Positions 25,731 to 34,839 are shown, numbered from the stretch's first letter. The stretch: DNA of 64,000 bases from Kaistia sp. 32K (GCF_016629525.1 NZ_AP024269.1:4228001-4292000), one strand, 5' to 3'. Numbers and translations are program-made. The notes: generated from the letters alone by a model not told the origin.

Positions 25731-27647
25731 ATGACGGCCCCGATCAAAAGCGTCCTCTTCGTCGACTATGACAGCCTCTATACGAGCCTGCGCGCCCGCG
25801 ATCCCGGCATGGCGCGGCGCTTCGCGCTGCGCCCCGGCGTCTGGCTGGACGCGATCGAGTCCGGCCTGCTCTTGGAGCCGCGCGGCGAGGAGGGAACGCG
25901 CCGGCGCGTCCTGATGCGCCGCTGCTATGCCGATCCCAAGCTGCTCGGCAAGGCGCGCTCGGCCTTCACCTCGCAGGGCTTCCAGATCGTCGATTGCCCG
26001 CCGCTCGCCGGTCGCGAGCGCAATTCGGCCGAGATCCACATGGTTCTCGACACGATCGACGCCCTCGCCCACCAGACCGGGTTCGAGGAATTCATCCTGC
26101 TGTCGGCCGATTCCGACCTGACGCCGGTGATCTTCCGGCTGCGCTCCTACAATCGCGCCACCACGATCTACACGACCGCCACGACGGCTTCAGGCTATCG
26201 CGCCATCGCCGACGGCGCGATCGACGAGCAGGCGCTGATCACGCTGCTGGCGCCGACCGCCGACGGCGAGACGCCGGAAGCGGACGATGCCGAGGAGGAG
26301 AGCGCAGGCGGCCGCGCGAGCGGCAACGAGCGCGACGAACTCGCCGGGCTCGCCCGCCGCATCCACCAGGCCACCAGCGTGCCGCTGTTTTCGCCGCGCG
26401 GCTACAACGAGCTGTTCCGCACGCTGACGCGCGAAGTGGCCGAGAACGGGTATCATTTCCAGACCACGGCGGAGAATGTCGCGGCGCGCCTGACGGCGAA
26501 CGGCCGCAATGCGTCGCGCCGCCAGATCGCCTTCATCGTCAAGGGCCTGGCGCTCAAGGGCCATGTCTTCTCGGTGAGCGACAGCCCGGAGAAACTGGCC
26601 GAGGCGTTCAAGGAGCAGGTGCTCTATCTCGCCCGCAACGCCGGCATCGAGATCGACGAGGGCATGGAGGAGACGATCCGCGCCTGGATCGTCGGCCGCA
26701 ATGCGCCGCTGCCCGACGCCGCGCCGCCCATCGCCCTGCCCGCGCCCACCCCGACCCCGGAACCGGCCGCCGAGCGGCCCGTGGTCCGTCCGGCGCCGAC
26801 GCCCGTGCCGCCGCCGGCCCCGGTCGCCGAGGCCGCCCCGCGCGAGGCGCGGCCGATCACCTTGCAGCCGATCTCGGCATCGATGCCGCAGCCGGCGCGG
26901 CCGATCCAGGTGCGTCCGGCCCCCGAGCCCGAACCGCAGCCGCAACCGGTCGAGCCGGCGCGTCCGGCTCCGGCAGCCCAGCCCATCCGCCCCGCGGCCG
27001 TTAACCCGCCGTTAACCCCGCCGAAGGCTTCCGTTACCCCGCCGGCACCGGTCGAGCCGGCGGCGGAGCCCGTCGCCGCCCCCGCGCCACGCGCCCCGGC
27101 AGCGACCGAGGCACGCCCCCGACCTGCCGCCCCGGCGGCGGAGGCAGCACCGCCGACACCGCCCCGGCGGGTCCAGATCGACACGGATTCGTTCCTCGCC
27201 GATATTTCGTCCGACCGGCCCGCGCAGCGTCCGAGCATCGCGCCGCCACGCGCCCGCGCCGCCCGGCCAGAGCCGGCCGCAGAGCCGACGCCGCCTCCCG
27301 CAAGCCCCGCGCCGCCGCGCGCGCCGGCCCAGCGCGGTTCCGCCGTGGCGCTGCGACCGCCGGCGAAACGCAGCCTCGTCGCGACGCAGGATCCGCATGG
27401 CAGCGGCGATCGCGATCCGATCGAGAACTCGATCCTCGCCGCCATCGCCCAGGCGGTCGACGTGCTGGTCGACGACGGCGACAAGAAGCCGCCGGCGCCG
27501 CCCGCGAACGAGCCGGCCGCCATCGCCGCGCCACAACCGGCGCCCGAGCCGGAAGTGGCCGAGGCGGAAGACGGCGATATCGGCGACGAGATCCAGCGGA
27601 TCCTCGCCGCCTACAGCCAGAACCGGAAGCCGCCCGCGGGGCGGTAG
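25731..27647 (+). CDS. NYN/LabA-type nuclease-fold protein with LOTUS-like domain and Pro-rich tail
   Basis: 638 residues. The N-terminal NYN (PIN-like) domain has acidic residues in LFVDYDSLY (about 9-17), RNSAEIHMVLDTIDAL and LSADSDLTPVIFRLR, as in LabA/DUF88 proteins that act on RNA. Residues about 200-325 form a helical winged-helix region (LFRTLTREVAENGYHF...) resembling OST-HTH/LOTUS. A disordered Pro/Ala-rich stretch of about 220 residues follows, with short conserved-looking islands RVQIDTDSFLADIS and DPIENSILAAIAQAVDVLVDDG, and a terminal helix GDEIQRILAAYSQN. Function is inferred as RNA binding or cleavage. Confidence 0.85.
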   Translation: MTAPIKSVLFVDYDSLYTSLRARDPGMARRFALRPGVWLDAIESGLLLEPRGEEGTRRRVLMRRCYADPKLLGKARSAFTSQGFQIVDCPPLAGRERNSAEIHMVLDTIDALAHQTGFEEFILLSADSDLTPVIFRLRSYNRATTIYTTATTASGYRAIADGAIDEQALITLLAPTADGETPEADDAEEESAGGRASGNERDELAGLARRIHQATSVPLFSPRGYNELFRTLTREVAENGYHFQTTAENVAARLTANGRNASRRQIAFIVKGLALKGHVFSVSDSPEKLAEAFKEQVLYLARNAGIEIDEGMEETIRAWIVGRNAPLPDAAPPIALPAPTPTPEPAAERPVVRPAPTPVPPPAPVAEAAPREARPITLQPISASMPQPARPIQVRPAPEPEPQPQPVEPARPAPAAQPIRPAAVNPPLTPPKASVTPPAPVEPAAEPVAAPAPRAPAATEARPRPAAPAAEAAPPTPPRRVQIDTDSFLADISSDRPAQRPSIAPPRARAARPEPAAEPTPPPASPAPPRAPAQRGSAVALRPPAKRSLVATQDPHGSGDRDPIENSILAAIAQAVDVLVDDGDKKPPAPPANEPAAIAAPQPAPEPEVAEAEDGDIGDEIQRILAAYSQNRKPPAGR

Positions 27648-27662
27648 TGTCCCCCGAATCAA

Positions 27663-27694
27663 AAAGGCCGGCGCTTTCGCACCGGCCTTTTTTT
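27663..27694. terminator. Bidirectional intrinsic terminator
   Basis: AAAGGCCGG (27663-27671) pairs with CCGGCCTTT (27682-27690), followed by a T run; A-rich on the other side, so it also works on the minus strand. It separates the convergent NYN gene and phbB. Confidence 0.9.
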
Positions 27695-27727
27695 GTGTTC
27701 GACGAACGAGCGAACCAGCGAAGCCGA

Positions 27728-28456
27728 TCAGCCATTCGCCATGTACTGACCGCCATTGATGGTGAGCACCGCGCCGGTCATGAAGGCGGCGGCGTCCGAG
27801 GCGAGATAGGTGACGAGCGCCGCGATCTCTTCCGATTTGCCGAGCCGGCCGACCGGGATCTGGCCCAAAATCCCCTCCATCACCTTCGGCGGCACCGCCA
27901 GCACCATGTCGGTGTCGATATAGCCGGGGCAGACGCAGTTGACCGTGATGCCCTTGCGCGCGTTTTCCAGCGCCAGCGCCTTGGTGAAGCCGATCACGCC
28001 GGCCTTGGCGGTGGCGTAGTTGACCTGGCCGAGCTGTCCCTTCTGCGCGTTGATCGAGGAGAGGTTGATGATGCGGCCGAAACCGCGCTCGCGCATCCCC
28101 TCGATCACCGGCCGCGTCATGGTGAACATCGAATCGAGATTGGTGCTGATCACGCTCGACCATTGCGTCTGGTCCATCTTGTGGAACCAGCCGTCGCGCG
28201 TGATGCCGGCATTGTTGACGAGGATATCGACGGGACCGAGCGCCGCCTCGACGGCGCCGACGCCGGCGACGCACCCCTCGGCATCCGTCACGTCCCACTG
28301 GAAGACCGGAATTCCGGTCTCGGCCTGGAACGCCCCAGCCTTCTCGGCATTGCCGGCGAAGGTCGCCGCGACCGTGTAGCCGGCAGCCTTCAGTCCCTTC
28401 GAGACGGCCGCGCCGATACCGCGCGTACCGCCTGTCACGAGGGCGACTTTCCCCAT
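27728..28456 (-). CDS. phbB: Acetoacetyl-CoA reductase
   Basis: This 242-residue short-chain dehydrogenase reduces acetoacetyl-CoA to (R)-3-hydroxybutyryl-CoA with NADPH for polyhydroxybutyrate. The cofactor motif is ALVTGGTRGIGAAV. The catalytic region is NLSSINAQKGQLGQVNYATAKAGVIGF. The ITRDGWFHKMDQTQW, CPGYIDTDMV and C-terminal INGGQYM segments are typical of PhaB/PhbB. MGKVAL at 28456 was chosen as start over an upstream ATG. phbA lies 60 bp upstream on the same strand, so the two are one transcript. Confidence 0.96.
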   Translation of the reverse strand: MGKVALVTGGTRGIGAAVSKGLKAAGYTVAATFAGNAEKAGAFQAETGIPVFQWDVTDAEGCVAGVGAVEAALGPVDILVNNAGITRDGWFHKMDQTQWSSVISTNLDSMFTMTRPVIEGMRERGFGRIINLSSINAQKGQLGQVNYATAKAGVIGFTKALALENARKGITVNCVCPGYIDTDMVLAVPPKVMEGILGQIPVGRLGKSEEIAALVTYLASDAAAFMTGAVLTINGGQYMANG

Positions 28457-28516
28457 CCGATCCTCCCCCCAAAGCAACCGGTTGAACTCCGGTCTGCGAA
28501 TTGATCCGTCGGCGCC

Positions 28517-29698
28517 TCAGCGCTCGACGGTCAAAGCAATTCCCATTCCACCGCCGATGCAGAGCGTTGCCAATCCCTTGCTTGCGTCGCGGCGCGCCAT
28601 TTCGTGCAGCAAGGTGACGAGAATGCGGGCGCCGGAGGCGCCGATCGGGTGTCCGATGGCGATCGCGCCGCCATTGACGTTGACCTTGGACGCATCCCAG
28701 CCGAGGCCCTGGTTGACGGCGCAGGCCTGCGCGGCGAAGGCCTCGTTGGCCTCGATCAGGTCGAGATCCTCGACCGACCAGCCAGCCTTCTTCAGCGCCT
28801 TCTTCGAAGCCGGAATCGGGCCGGTGCCCATCACGGCCGGGTCGACGCCGGCCGTCGCCCAGGAGGCGATCCGCGCCAGCGGCGTGACGCCGCGACGCGC
28901 CGCTTCCGCCGCCGACATCAGGAGCAGCGCCGCGGCGCCGTCATTGAGGCCCGAGGCGTTGCCCGCCGTCACCGTGCCGTCCTTGGCGAAGGCGGGACGC
29001 AGCTTGGCGGCCGCCTCCAGCGTCGCACCGGCGCGGATATATTCGTCCTGGTCGACGATGATGTCGCCCTTGCGGGTCGAGATGGTGAACGGGGTGATCT
29101 CGTCCTTGAAGCGGCCGGCCTTCTGCGCCGCCTCGGCCTTGTTCTGCGATGCGGTGGCGAACGCGTCCTGCTGTTCGCGGCTGATCTGGAACTCGCGCGC
29201 GACGTTCTCCGCCGTGACGCCCATGTGATAGCCGTTGAAGGCATCCCAGAGGCCGTCCTTGATCATGGTGTCGACCATGGCGAGGTCGCCCATCTTGGTG
29301 CCGGCGCGCAGATGCGCGGCATGCGGCGCCAGCGACATCGATTCCTGGCCGCCGGCCACGATGATCGAGGCATCGCCGGTGGCGATCTGCTGCATGCCGA
29401 GGGCCACCGAACGCAGGCCCGAACCGCAGACCTGGTTGAGGCTCCAGGCCGTCGTCTCCTTGGGCAGGCCGGCGAGCATCGACGCCTGGCGCGCCGGGTT
29501 CTGGCCCTGCGCCGCGGTCAGCACCTGGCCGAAGATCAGCTCGTCGACGGCCTCGGCCTCGGTCTTGCCCTGCTCCAGCACGGCCTTGACGACGGCCGCG
29601 CCCAGCTCGTGCGCCGGGACGTTGGCGAAGGATCCATTGAAGGCGCCGACGGCGGTGCGGCTGGCGGCGGCGATGACGATGTCGTTTTCTGAAGCCAT
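28517..29698 (-). CDS. phbA: Acetyl-CoA C-acetyltransferase (beta-ketothiolase)
   Basis: This 393-residue thiolase condenses two acetyl-CoA to acetoacetyl-CoA. The nucleophilic Cys is in [17 protein letters not shown] (about residue 89). The C-terminal signatures [19 protein letters not shown] and [15 protein letters not shown] give the catalytic His and second Cys. MASEND at 29698 is the start; a 24-residue upstream extension has no support. It precedes phbB and is divergent from phaR, forming the PHB precursor operon. The synthase phaC is not in the window. Confidence 0.97.
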   Translation of the reverse strand: MASENDIVIAAASRTAVGAFNGSFANVPAHELGAAVVKAVLEQGKTEAEAVDELIFGQVLTAAQGQNPARQASMLAGLPKETTAWSLNQVCGSGLRSVALGMQQIATGDASIIVAGGQESMSLAPHAAHLRAGTKMGDLAMVDTMIKDGLWDAFNGYHMGVTAENVAREFQISREQQDAFATASQNKAEAAQKAGRFKDEITPFTISTRKGDIIVDQDEYIRAGATLEAAAKLRPAFAKDGTVTAGNASGLNDGAAALLLMSAAEAARRGVTPLARIASWATAGVDPAVMGTGPIPASKKALKKAGWSVEDLDLIEANEAFAAQACAVNQGLGWDASKVNVNGGAIAIGHPIGASGARILVTLLHEMARRDASKGLATLCIGGGMGIALTVER

Positions 29699-29791
29699 GA
29701 GTGTTTCCTCGATCCGGGGTTGGGTTGCTCCCTTTGCCGCAATCAGAGACCGGCGGAGAGGGGCTGTCAATCAACCATGGTGCATCGCCGT

Positions 29792-29806
29792 TGCTGCAGC
29801 GCAGCA
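29792..29806. promoter_or_regulatory. Palindromic TGC-rich operator candidate for PhaR
   Basis: TGCTGC (29792-29797) and GCAGCA (29801-29806) form a perfect 6-3-6 inverted repeat, with more GCAGC elements just downstream. TGC-rich targets have been described for PhaR. It lies in the phbA-phaR divergent gap. A weak phaR promoter, TTGGTG (29847-29852) and TATCGT (29870-29875) with a 17-bp spacer, follows it. Confidence 0.55.
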
Positions 29807-29974
29807 TTTTCGCAGCATCCACAAGACCATGCAGCGCACAATCAATTTGGTGGATTTCGAGAATGCTCCTATCGTGGAGGTTCTGGAGGGGCAGCTTGCC
29901 GGAGAATGGGCGCGCAGACGCCACGGGCGGCGAACCAGCCGATCGATCACGAGAGAGGGGCCAGGGGAGCGGAC

Positions 29975-30580
29975 ATGACCAAGGAAAAAGAACCGACGAC
30001 GATCAAGAAATACGCCAATCGTCGCCTCTACAACACCGGAACCTCGACCTATGTGACGCTCGAGGACCTGGCGAACATGGTCAAGGCGGGCGAGGATTTC
30101 GTCGTGTTCGACGCGAAATCCGGCGAAGAGATCACGCGTTCGGTGCTGACCCAGATCATCTTCGAACAGGAGAACAAGGGACAGAACCTGCTGCCGATCA
30201 CCTTCCTGCGGCAACTGATCCGGTTCTACGGCGATTCGATGCAGAATCTGGTGCCGACCTATCTCGATTTCTCGATCGACAGCCTGACGCGCGACCAGGA
30301 CAAGCTGCGCGGCCAGATGGCGAACGCGTTCGGTCCGAGCGCCTTCACGGCGATCGAGGAGACGGTGCGGCGCAATACGGAAATGTTCGAGCAGGCGATG
30401 CGGATGTTCCTGCCGTTCAGCGGCGGCCGCCCCGATGCGCCGGCCTCGCCGGGCCAGACCACCCGGCCCGATGCCCGCCCCGAAGCGAAAACGGAACGCG
30501 GCGACGGCGATTTCGACGTGCTGAAGCGCCAGCTCGACGAAATGCAGAAGAAGCTCGAAAAGCTCGCCGAGAAGGGCTGA
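29975..30580 (+). CDS. phaR: Polyhydroxyalkanoate synthesis repressor PhaR
   Basis: 201 residues. The N-terminal DNA-binding PHB_acc_N domain is TIKKYANRRLYNTGTSTYVTLEDLANMVKAGEDFVVFDAKSGEEITR. It is followed by the PHB-accumulation regulatory repeats (QNLLPITFLRQLIRFYGDSMQNLVPTYLDFS) and a C-terminal coiled coil (FDVLKRQLDEMQKKLEKLAEKG). PhaR senses free polymer and represses phasin and PHB genes. The frame is open for 85 codons upstream across the operator, but the conserved start is MTKEKE. Divergence from phbAB fits direct control. Confidence 0.96.
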   Translation: MTKEKEPTTIKKYANRRLYNTGTSTYVTLEDLANMVKAGEDFVVFDAKSGEEITRSVLTQIIFEQENKGQNLLPITFLRQLIRFYGDSMQNLVPTYLDFSIDSLTRDQDKLRGQMANAFGPSAFTAIEETVRRNTEMFEQAMRMFLPFSGGRPDAPASPGQTTRPDARPEAKTERGDGDFDVLKRQLDEMQKKLEKLAEKG

Positions 30581-30605
30581 CGGCAGATCCGTCCGCCGAC
30601 CTCCG

Positions 30606-30783
30606 CCATCATCCTGAGGTGCTTCGCGAAGCGAAGCCTCGAAGGAGGGTCCAGCGGAGATCGCGGCTTCCCCCTCCCCCTTGTGGGGAGGGAACTCCTG
30701 AGCCACGACCGTCTGCTTCCTGATGAGAGCCTACTGGACCCTCCTTCGAGGCCCGGCTGCGCCGGGCACCTCAGGATGATGGT
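30606..30783. repeat. Type B repeat pair, copy 2
   Basis: The left half CCATCATCCTGAGGTGCTTC is followed by a GCGAAGC hairpin and CCTCGAAGGAGGGTCC. The right half is its mirror, ending CACCTCAGGATGATGG. The two halves can pair over the whole length, with about 80 bp of unrelated sequence between. It follows phaR by 26 bp. Confidence 0.85.
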
Positions 30784-30935
30784 CATGCGGGTTCGCCGAA
30801 ACGTGCGGGCCGCTGTGAGCTAGGCACTGACGGTTCCCTCCCCCACTCCGGGCGGTTCAAGTGCTTCGAGGGGGAATGCCAAAAATGTCTCAAGCCCATC
30901 AACGCTTCCCGGCCATCTTTGATTCACCCCCCCAG

Positions 30936-31096
30936 ACCATCATCCTGAGGTGCTTCGCGAAGCGAAGCCTCGAAGGAGGGTCCAGCGAAACTCCGAAGCG
31001 CCCGAGATCCGAAACGCCAGGCCGTCTGCTCCCTGATGGGAGCCGCCTGGACCCTCCTTCGAGGCCCGGCTGCGCCGGGCACCTCAGGATGATGGT
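30936..31096. repeat. Type B repeat pair, copy 3
   Basis: Nearly identical outer halves to the copy at 30606, in the same layout, but with a different centre. Two such pairs within 500 bp suggest duplication of a BIME-like unit. Together with 30606-30783 they explain most of the 676-bp gap between phaR and the YkvA gene. I see no gene in the remainder. Confidence 0.85.
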
Positions 31097-31256
31097 CGTG
31101 CGGGTGCGTCGAAGTGCGCGGGAAAATCCGTTCGCTCCTGACCCAGCGTCATCGCGATTCGTTGCAGAGAGGCTCCGGGCTTCCTAAATGCAGGCGTGCC
31201 CGGCCCGGTGTGCGACTTTTTCGCCGCCCTCCCCGCTGGCAGACGAGGTGCAAACG

Positions 31257-31637
31257 ATGAAGGGCGTCAAGTTCGGCGACATTCTGGGTCCGGAAAGCGA
31301 TGCCGGCGACGATTCGGCGCGGGCCGAGCAGGTCCGCCGGGGCTTCTGGAAGACATTCCGTCGCGCCGCCCGGCACATTCCCTTCGCCGAGGACGTCGCG
31401 GCCGCCTATTTCTGCGCCTTCGACACCAACACGCCGCTCAGGGTCCGGGCGACGCTGATCGGCGCCCTCGCCTATTTCGTCCTGCCCGTCGACGCCGTCC
31501 CCGACTTTCTGGTCGGCATCGGCTTCGCGGACGATGCGACCGTGCTGATGACGGCCCTGACGCTGCTGCGCGGCCACCTGAAGCCGGTCCACTACGAGGC
31601 CGCCAGACACGCCCTGAACGGCGACAAGGGCGCCTGA
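31257..31637 (+). CDS. YkvA-family (DUF1232) membrane protein
   Basis: About 126 residues with the DUF1232 core TPLRVRATLIGALAYFVLPVDAVPDFLVGIGFADDATVLMTALTLL, containing the typical YFxxPxDxxPD motif and one or two hydrophobic segments. The function is unknown. The start at 31257 has GAGGTG upstream; an earlier ATG at 31188 would add 23 cysteine-rich residues without homology. The gene stands between the type B repeats and ialB, with no clear operon partner. Confidence 0.88.
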   Translation: MKGVKFGDILGPESDAGDDSARAEQVRRGFWKTFRRAARHIPFAEDVAAAYFCAFDTNTPLRVRATLIGALAYFVLPVDAVPDFLVGIGFADDATVLMTALTLLRGHLKPVHYEAARHALNGDKGA

Positions 31638-31850
31638 CGGCCGCCGCCCGGCCACGCGCCATCCGTTCAGGCCGGCGAGGTCACACTCTCGCCCCATTGG
31701 CGCGCCCCTCTCTCCACTCAACTCTCGGCCAGCTCTCCACACGACGTGGTTCATGGGTTCTTAACGGAATTCCGCGCAATTTGAGGCAATTGCTCGGGTG
31801 ACGGAATCCACCCGCCCGACGTGTGTGCTGACAAATTTGGTGGGAACGAC

Positions 31851-32369
31851 ATGAACGGAACAAGGATCGCAGCAGCGGCGCTCCTCACGAGTGCTTTCTT
31901 TGGCGGTTTCGCAGGCGAGGCTTCGGCCCAGACGCCGAACCGGGTAGGCACCTTCAAGGACTGGAGTTCCTACGCGTATTCCGAATCGCGCGGGAAGGTC
32001 TGCTATGCGGCCTCGCAGCCGAAATCCCAGGCGCCGCAAGGCCTCAACCGGGATCCGGCCTATTTCATGGTGACGGCCCGCCCGAGCGAGAATGTCCGCA
32101 GCGAGATCTCGATCATCATCGGCTATCCCTTCAAGGAAGGCTCGACGGTCACCGTCGACGTCGACGGCCAGAAGTTCACCATGTTCACCAAGGACGACGG
32201 CGCCTGGGTCGAGAACGCCGCCCAGGAAGCGGCGCTGATCGCCGCGATGAAGAAGGGCCACTCGATGTCGGTCTCCGGCACGTCGCGCCGCGGCACCCAG
32301 ACGACCGACACCTATTCGCTCGCCGGCATCTCCGCCTCGCTCGACGCGCTCGGCAAGTCCTGCCCGTAG
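31851..32369 (+). CDS. Invasion-associated locus B (IalB) family secreted protein
   Basis: This 172-residue protein has a Sec signal peptide (MNGTRIAAAALLTSAFFGGFAGEASA, cleavage after ASA about residue 26). The IalB domain follows: FKDWSSYAYSESRGKVCYAASQPKS near the start, YPFKEGSTVTVDVDGQKFTMF in the middle, and a terminal GKSCP. The two cysteines probably form a disulfide. Bartonella IalB aids erythrocyte invasion, but the family is widespread in free-living Hyphomicrobiales, so no pathogenic role is implied. A terminator follows directly. Confidence 0.93.
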   Translation: MNGTRIAAAALLTSAFFGGFAGEASAQTPNRVGTFKDWSSYAYSESRGKVCYAASQPKSQAPQGLNRDPAYFMVTARPSENVRSEISIIIGYPFKEGSTVTVDVDGQKFTMFTKDDGAWVENAAQEAALIAAMKKGHSMSVSGTSRRGTQTTDTYSLAGISASLDALGKSCP

Positions 32370-32394
32370 GCTTCGGTCTGCTCGATGATCTCCG

Positions 32395-32426
32395 AATGGC
32401 CGGGCTCAGTCCCGGCCATTTTCTTT
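32395..32426 (+). terminator. Intrinsic terminator after ialB
   Basis: AATGGCCGGG (32395-32404) and CCCGGCCATT (32411-32420) form a 10-bp stem with loop CTCAGT, followed by TTCTTT. Confidence 0.85.
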
Positions 32427-32478
32427 GGCGGAAGCCCTCCCCGCCGCGTGGCAAACCGGCGGGCCGGGCCGGGATTGA

Positions 32479-32508
32479 TTGACTCAACCCGCCTTTCCGC
32501 GCTAAAAG
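32479..32508 (+). promoter_or_regulatory. Candidate promoter for the ffh-rpsP-rimM-trmD-rplS block
   Basis: TTGACT (32479-32484) and TAAAAG (32503-32508) with an 18-bp spacer. It lies about 155 bp before the ffh ATG and just after the ialB terminator, so the transcript would have a long leader. Confidence 0.45.
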
Positions 32509-32662
32509 CCGCCAAATTCTCGCGAAGAGGTCTCCTCTGAGCCGCCGACCGGGGCCCGACCCCGGAGGTCAACGTCCGCCAGCGCGTCGCGCCCGCGGGC
32601 GCTGAACGTCTTTGGAAAAACGGCGGATCGGAAGCGATCCCTTCGAGGAAGAGCGGAACCGA

Positions 32663-34198
32663 ATGTTCAATAATCTGTCCGAGCGCCTCTCCGGCATCTT
32701 CGACAAGCTCACCCGCCGCGGTGCGCTGACGGAGGCCGACGTCAACGAAGCGATGCGCGAAGTCCGCCGCGCGCTGATCGAGGCGGACGTGGCGCTCGAC
32801 GTCGTCCGCTCCTTCACCGACAAGGTCCGCTCGCGCGCCGTCGGCGCCGACGTCATCCGCTCGGTGACGCCTGGCCAGATGGTCGTCAAGATCGTCCACG
32901 ACCAGCTGGTCGAGATGCTGGGCGCCGAGGCCGAGCCGATCGATTTGAACGCCGCTGCCCCGGTCGCCATCATGATGGTCGGCCTGCAGGGCTCGGGCAA
33001 GACGACCTCGACCGCCAAGATCGCCCGCCGCCTGACGCAGCAGCAGAAGCGCAAGGTGCTGATGGCGTCGCTCGACGTGCGCCGCCCCGCCGCGCAGGAA
33101 CAGCTGCGCGTGCTCGGCGAGCAGAACGGCATCGACACGCTGCCGATCGTCGCCGGCCAGTCGCCGACCGAGATCGCGACGCGCACGCTGCAGGCCGCCC
33201 GCCTCGGCGGCTATGACGTCGTCATCCTCGACACCGCCGGCCGCACGCATATCGACGAGCCGCTGATGGTCGAGATGGCCGACATCAAGGCCATCGCCAA
33301 GCCGCACGAGATCCTGCTCGTCGCCGACAGCCTGACCGGCCAGGACGCGGTCAACCTCGCCCGCTCCTTCGACGAGCGCGTCGGCATCACCGGCATCGTG
33401 CTGACCCGCGCCGACGGCGACGGCCGCGGCGGCGCCGCGCTCTCGATGCGCGCCGTCACCGGCAAGCCGATCAAGCTGATCGGTACCGGCGAAAAGGCCG
33501 AGGATCTCGAGGATTTCCATCCCGGCCGCATCGCCAACCGCATCCTCGGCATGGGCGACATCGTCTCGCTCGTCGAGAAGGCGGCGCAGAACATCGATCT
33601 GGAGGAAGCCGCCAAGGCGGCCGAGAAGATGCGCAAGGGCATCTTCGACCTCGACGATCTCGCCAACCAGCTCCGCCAGATGGAGAAGATCGGCGGCATG
33701 TCCGGCATGCTCGGCATGCTGCCCGGCGTCGGCAAGATCAAGAAGCAGATCGAGGGCGCCAATCTCGACGACGGCATGATCAAGCGCCAGGTCGCCATCA
33801 TCTCGTCGATGACCAAGGCCGAGCGCCGCAACCCCGACATCCTGAAGGCGAGCCGCAAGAAGCGCATCGCCGCCGGTTCCGGCGTCCGCGTCGAGGACGT
33901 CAACCGCCTGCTCAAGATGCATCGCCAGATGGCCGACATGATGAAGGCCATGGGCAAGCAGAAGGGCGGCGGCATGCTCGGCAAGATGATGGGCGCGCTC
34001 GGCGGCGGCATGGGTGGCGGCATGGGCGGCCTGGGCGGCGGCATGCCTCCCGGCGGCATGCCGAACATCGACCCGGCCCAGCTCGAGAAGCTCGCCAAGC
34101 AGATGGGCGGCGGCGGCCTGCCGGGCATCCCCGGCCTCGGCGGCAAGCTGCCCGGCCTCGGCGGCGGCTTCCCGGGCCTGCCCGGCAAGAAGAAATAG
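32663..34198 (+). CDS. ffh: Signal recognition particle protein Ffh
   Basis: This 511-residue GTPase targets nascent inner-membrane proteins together with SRP RNA and FtsY. The N domain starts MFNNLSERLSGIFDKL. The P-loop is MMVGLQGSGKTTSTAKIA, followed by DVRRPAAQEQL, LDTAGRTHID and the TRADGDGRGGA closing loop. The C-terminal M domain ends in an unusually long Gly/Met/Pro-rich tail of about 90 residues (GGGMGGGMGGLGGGMPPGGM type), common in alphaproteobacterial Ffh. A start 17 codons upstream was rejected. Confidence 0.97.
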   Translation: MFNNLSERLSGIFDKLTRRGALTEADVNEAMREVRRALIEADVALDVVRSFTDKVRSRAVGADVIRSVTPGQMVVKIVHDQLVEMLGAEAEPIDLNAAAPVAIMMVGLQGSGKTTSTAKIARRLTQQQKRKVLMASLDVRRPAAQEQLRVLGEQNGIDTLPIVAGQSPTEIATRTLQAARLGGYDVVILDTAGRTHIDEPLMVEMADIKAIAKPHEILLVADSLTGQDAVNLARSFDERVGITGIVLTRADGDGRGGAALSMRAVTGKPIKLIGTGEKAEDLEDFHPGRIANRILGMGDIVSLVEKAAQNIDLEEAAKAAEKMRKGIFDLDDLANQLRQMEKIGGMSGMLGMLPGVGKIKKQIEGANLDDGMIKRQVAIISSMTKAERRNPDILKASRKKRIAAGSGVRVEDVNRLLKMHRQMADMMKAMGKQKGGGMLGKMMGALGGGMGGGMGGLGGGMPPGGMPNIDPAQLEKLAKQMGGGGLPGIPGLGGKLPGLGGGFPGLPGKKK

Positions 34199-34279
34199 CA
34201 TCAACCCTTCGGAGCCGAGGCCCGACCGGCCGAGGCTCCATCCAGACAACCGAATTCGTTTCAGAAGGAAGAAACCAGA

Positions 34280-34642
34280 ATGTCCCTCAAGATCCGTCTT
34301 TCCCGCGGTGGTGCCAAGAAGCGTCCGTTCTACCGCATCGTCGTCACCGACGCCCGTTCGCCGCGCGACGGCCGCTTCATCGAGCGTATCGGCTCGTTCG
34401 ACCCGATGCTCGCCAAGGACGCCGCCAACCGCGTCGTGCTCGACCTCGACCGCGCCAAGCATTGGCTGTCGGTCGGCGCCCAGGCGACCGATCGCGTCGC
34501 CCGCTTCCTGAGCGATGCCGGCCTCGTCAAGCGCGACGCCCGCAACAACCCGGAGAAGGCTCTGCCGGGCAAGAAGGCCCAGGAGCGCGCCGCCGAGAAG
34601 GCCAAGAAGGCCGAGGCAGCCGCCGCAGCCGCCGCCGAGTAA
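34280..34642 (+). CDS. rpsP: 30S ribosomal protein S16
   Basis: This 120-residue protein starts [42 protein letters not shown], the S16 signature region, and has the usual alphaproteobacterial Ala/Lys-rich tail. AGAAGGAAGAAA precedes the ATG. It lies 81 bp behind ffh and before rimM-trmD-rplS, the classic order. A type A repeat intervenes between rpsP and rimM. Confidence 0.98.
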   Translation: MSLKIRLSRGGAKKRPFYRIVVTDARSPRDGRFIERIGSFDPMLAKDAANRVVLDLDRAKHWLSVGAQATDRVARFLSDAGLVKRDARNNPEKALPGKKAQERAAEKAKKAEAAAAAAAE

Positions 34643-34756
34643 TTTTGGTTTCGCGCCGCGCCCTGCCGCGAGGCGGGGCGCTGGGCGCGACCCGCGCTCG
34701 GGAGGGGACGGCCCTGCCGCCGCCCCTTCCCCGCCATCGCGGCTTCCCTCCGCTTG

Positions 34757-34839
34757 GAGCGTTTTCACGCGAAGTGGGTACCGGTTCGCATCAAGAAAAC
34801 GCGACCAAACAAACCAATAGAGCATCTGCGATGCTCTAG
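34757..34839. repeat. Type A repeat, copy 2
   Basis: The conserved left part GAGCGTTTTCACGCGAAGTG to AAAACGCGACCAAACAAA is followed by a hairpin, TAGAGCATC (34818-34826) and GATGCTCTA (34830-34838). It lies inside the ribosomal operon between rpsP and rimM, so it is probably transcribed and could alter message processing or act as a partial terminator. Confidence 0.8.

Noticed and set aside
32370..32662. Search for SRP RNA next to ffh
   Set aside because: The gap holds a terminator and a promoter candidate but no SRP RNA-like hairpin with the conserved GGAA tetraloop layout that I could support.
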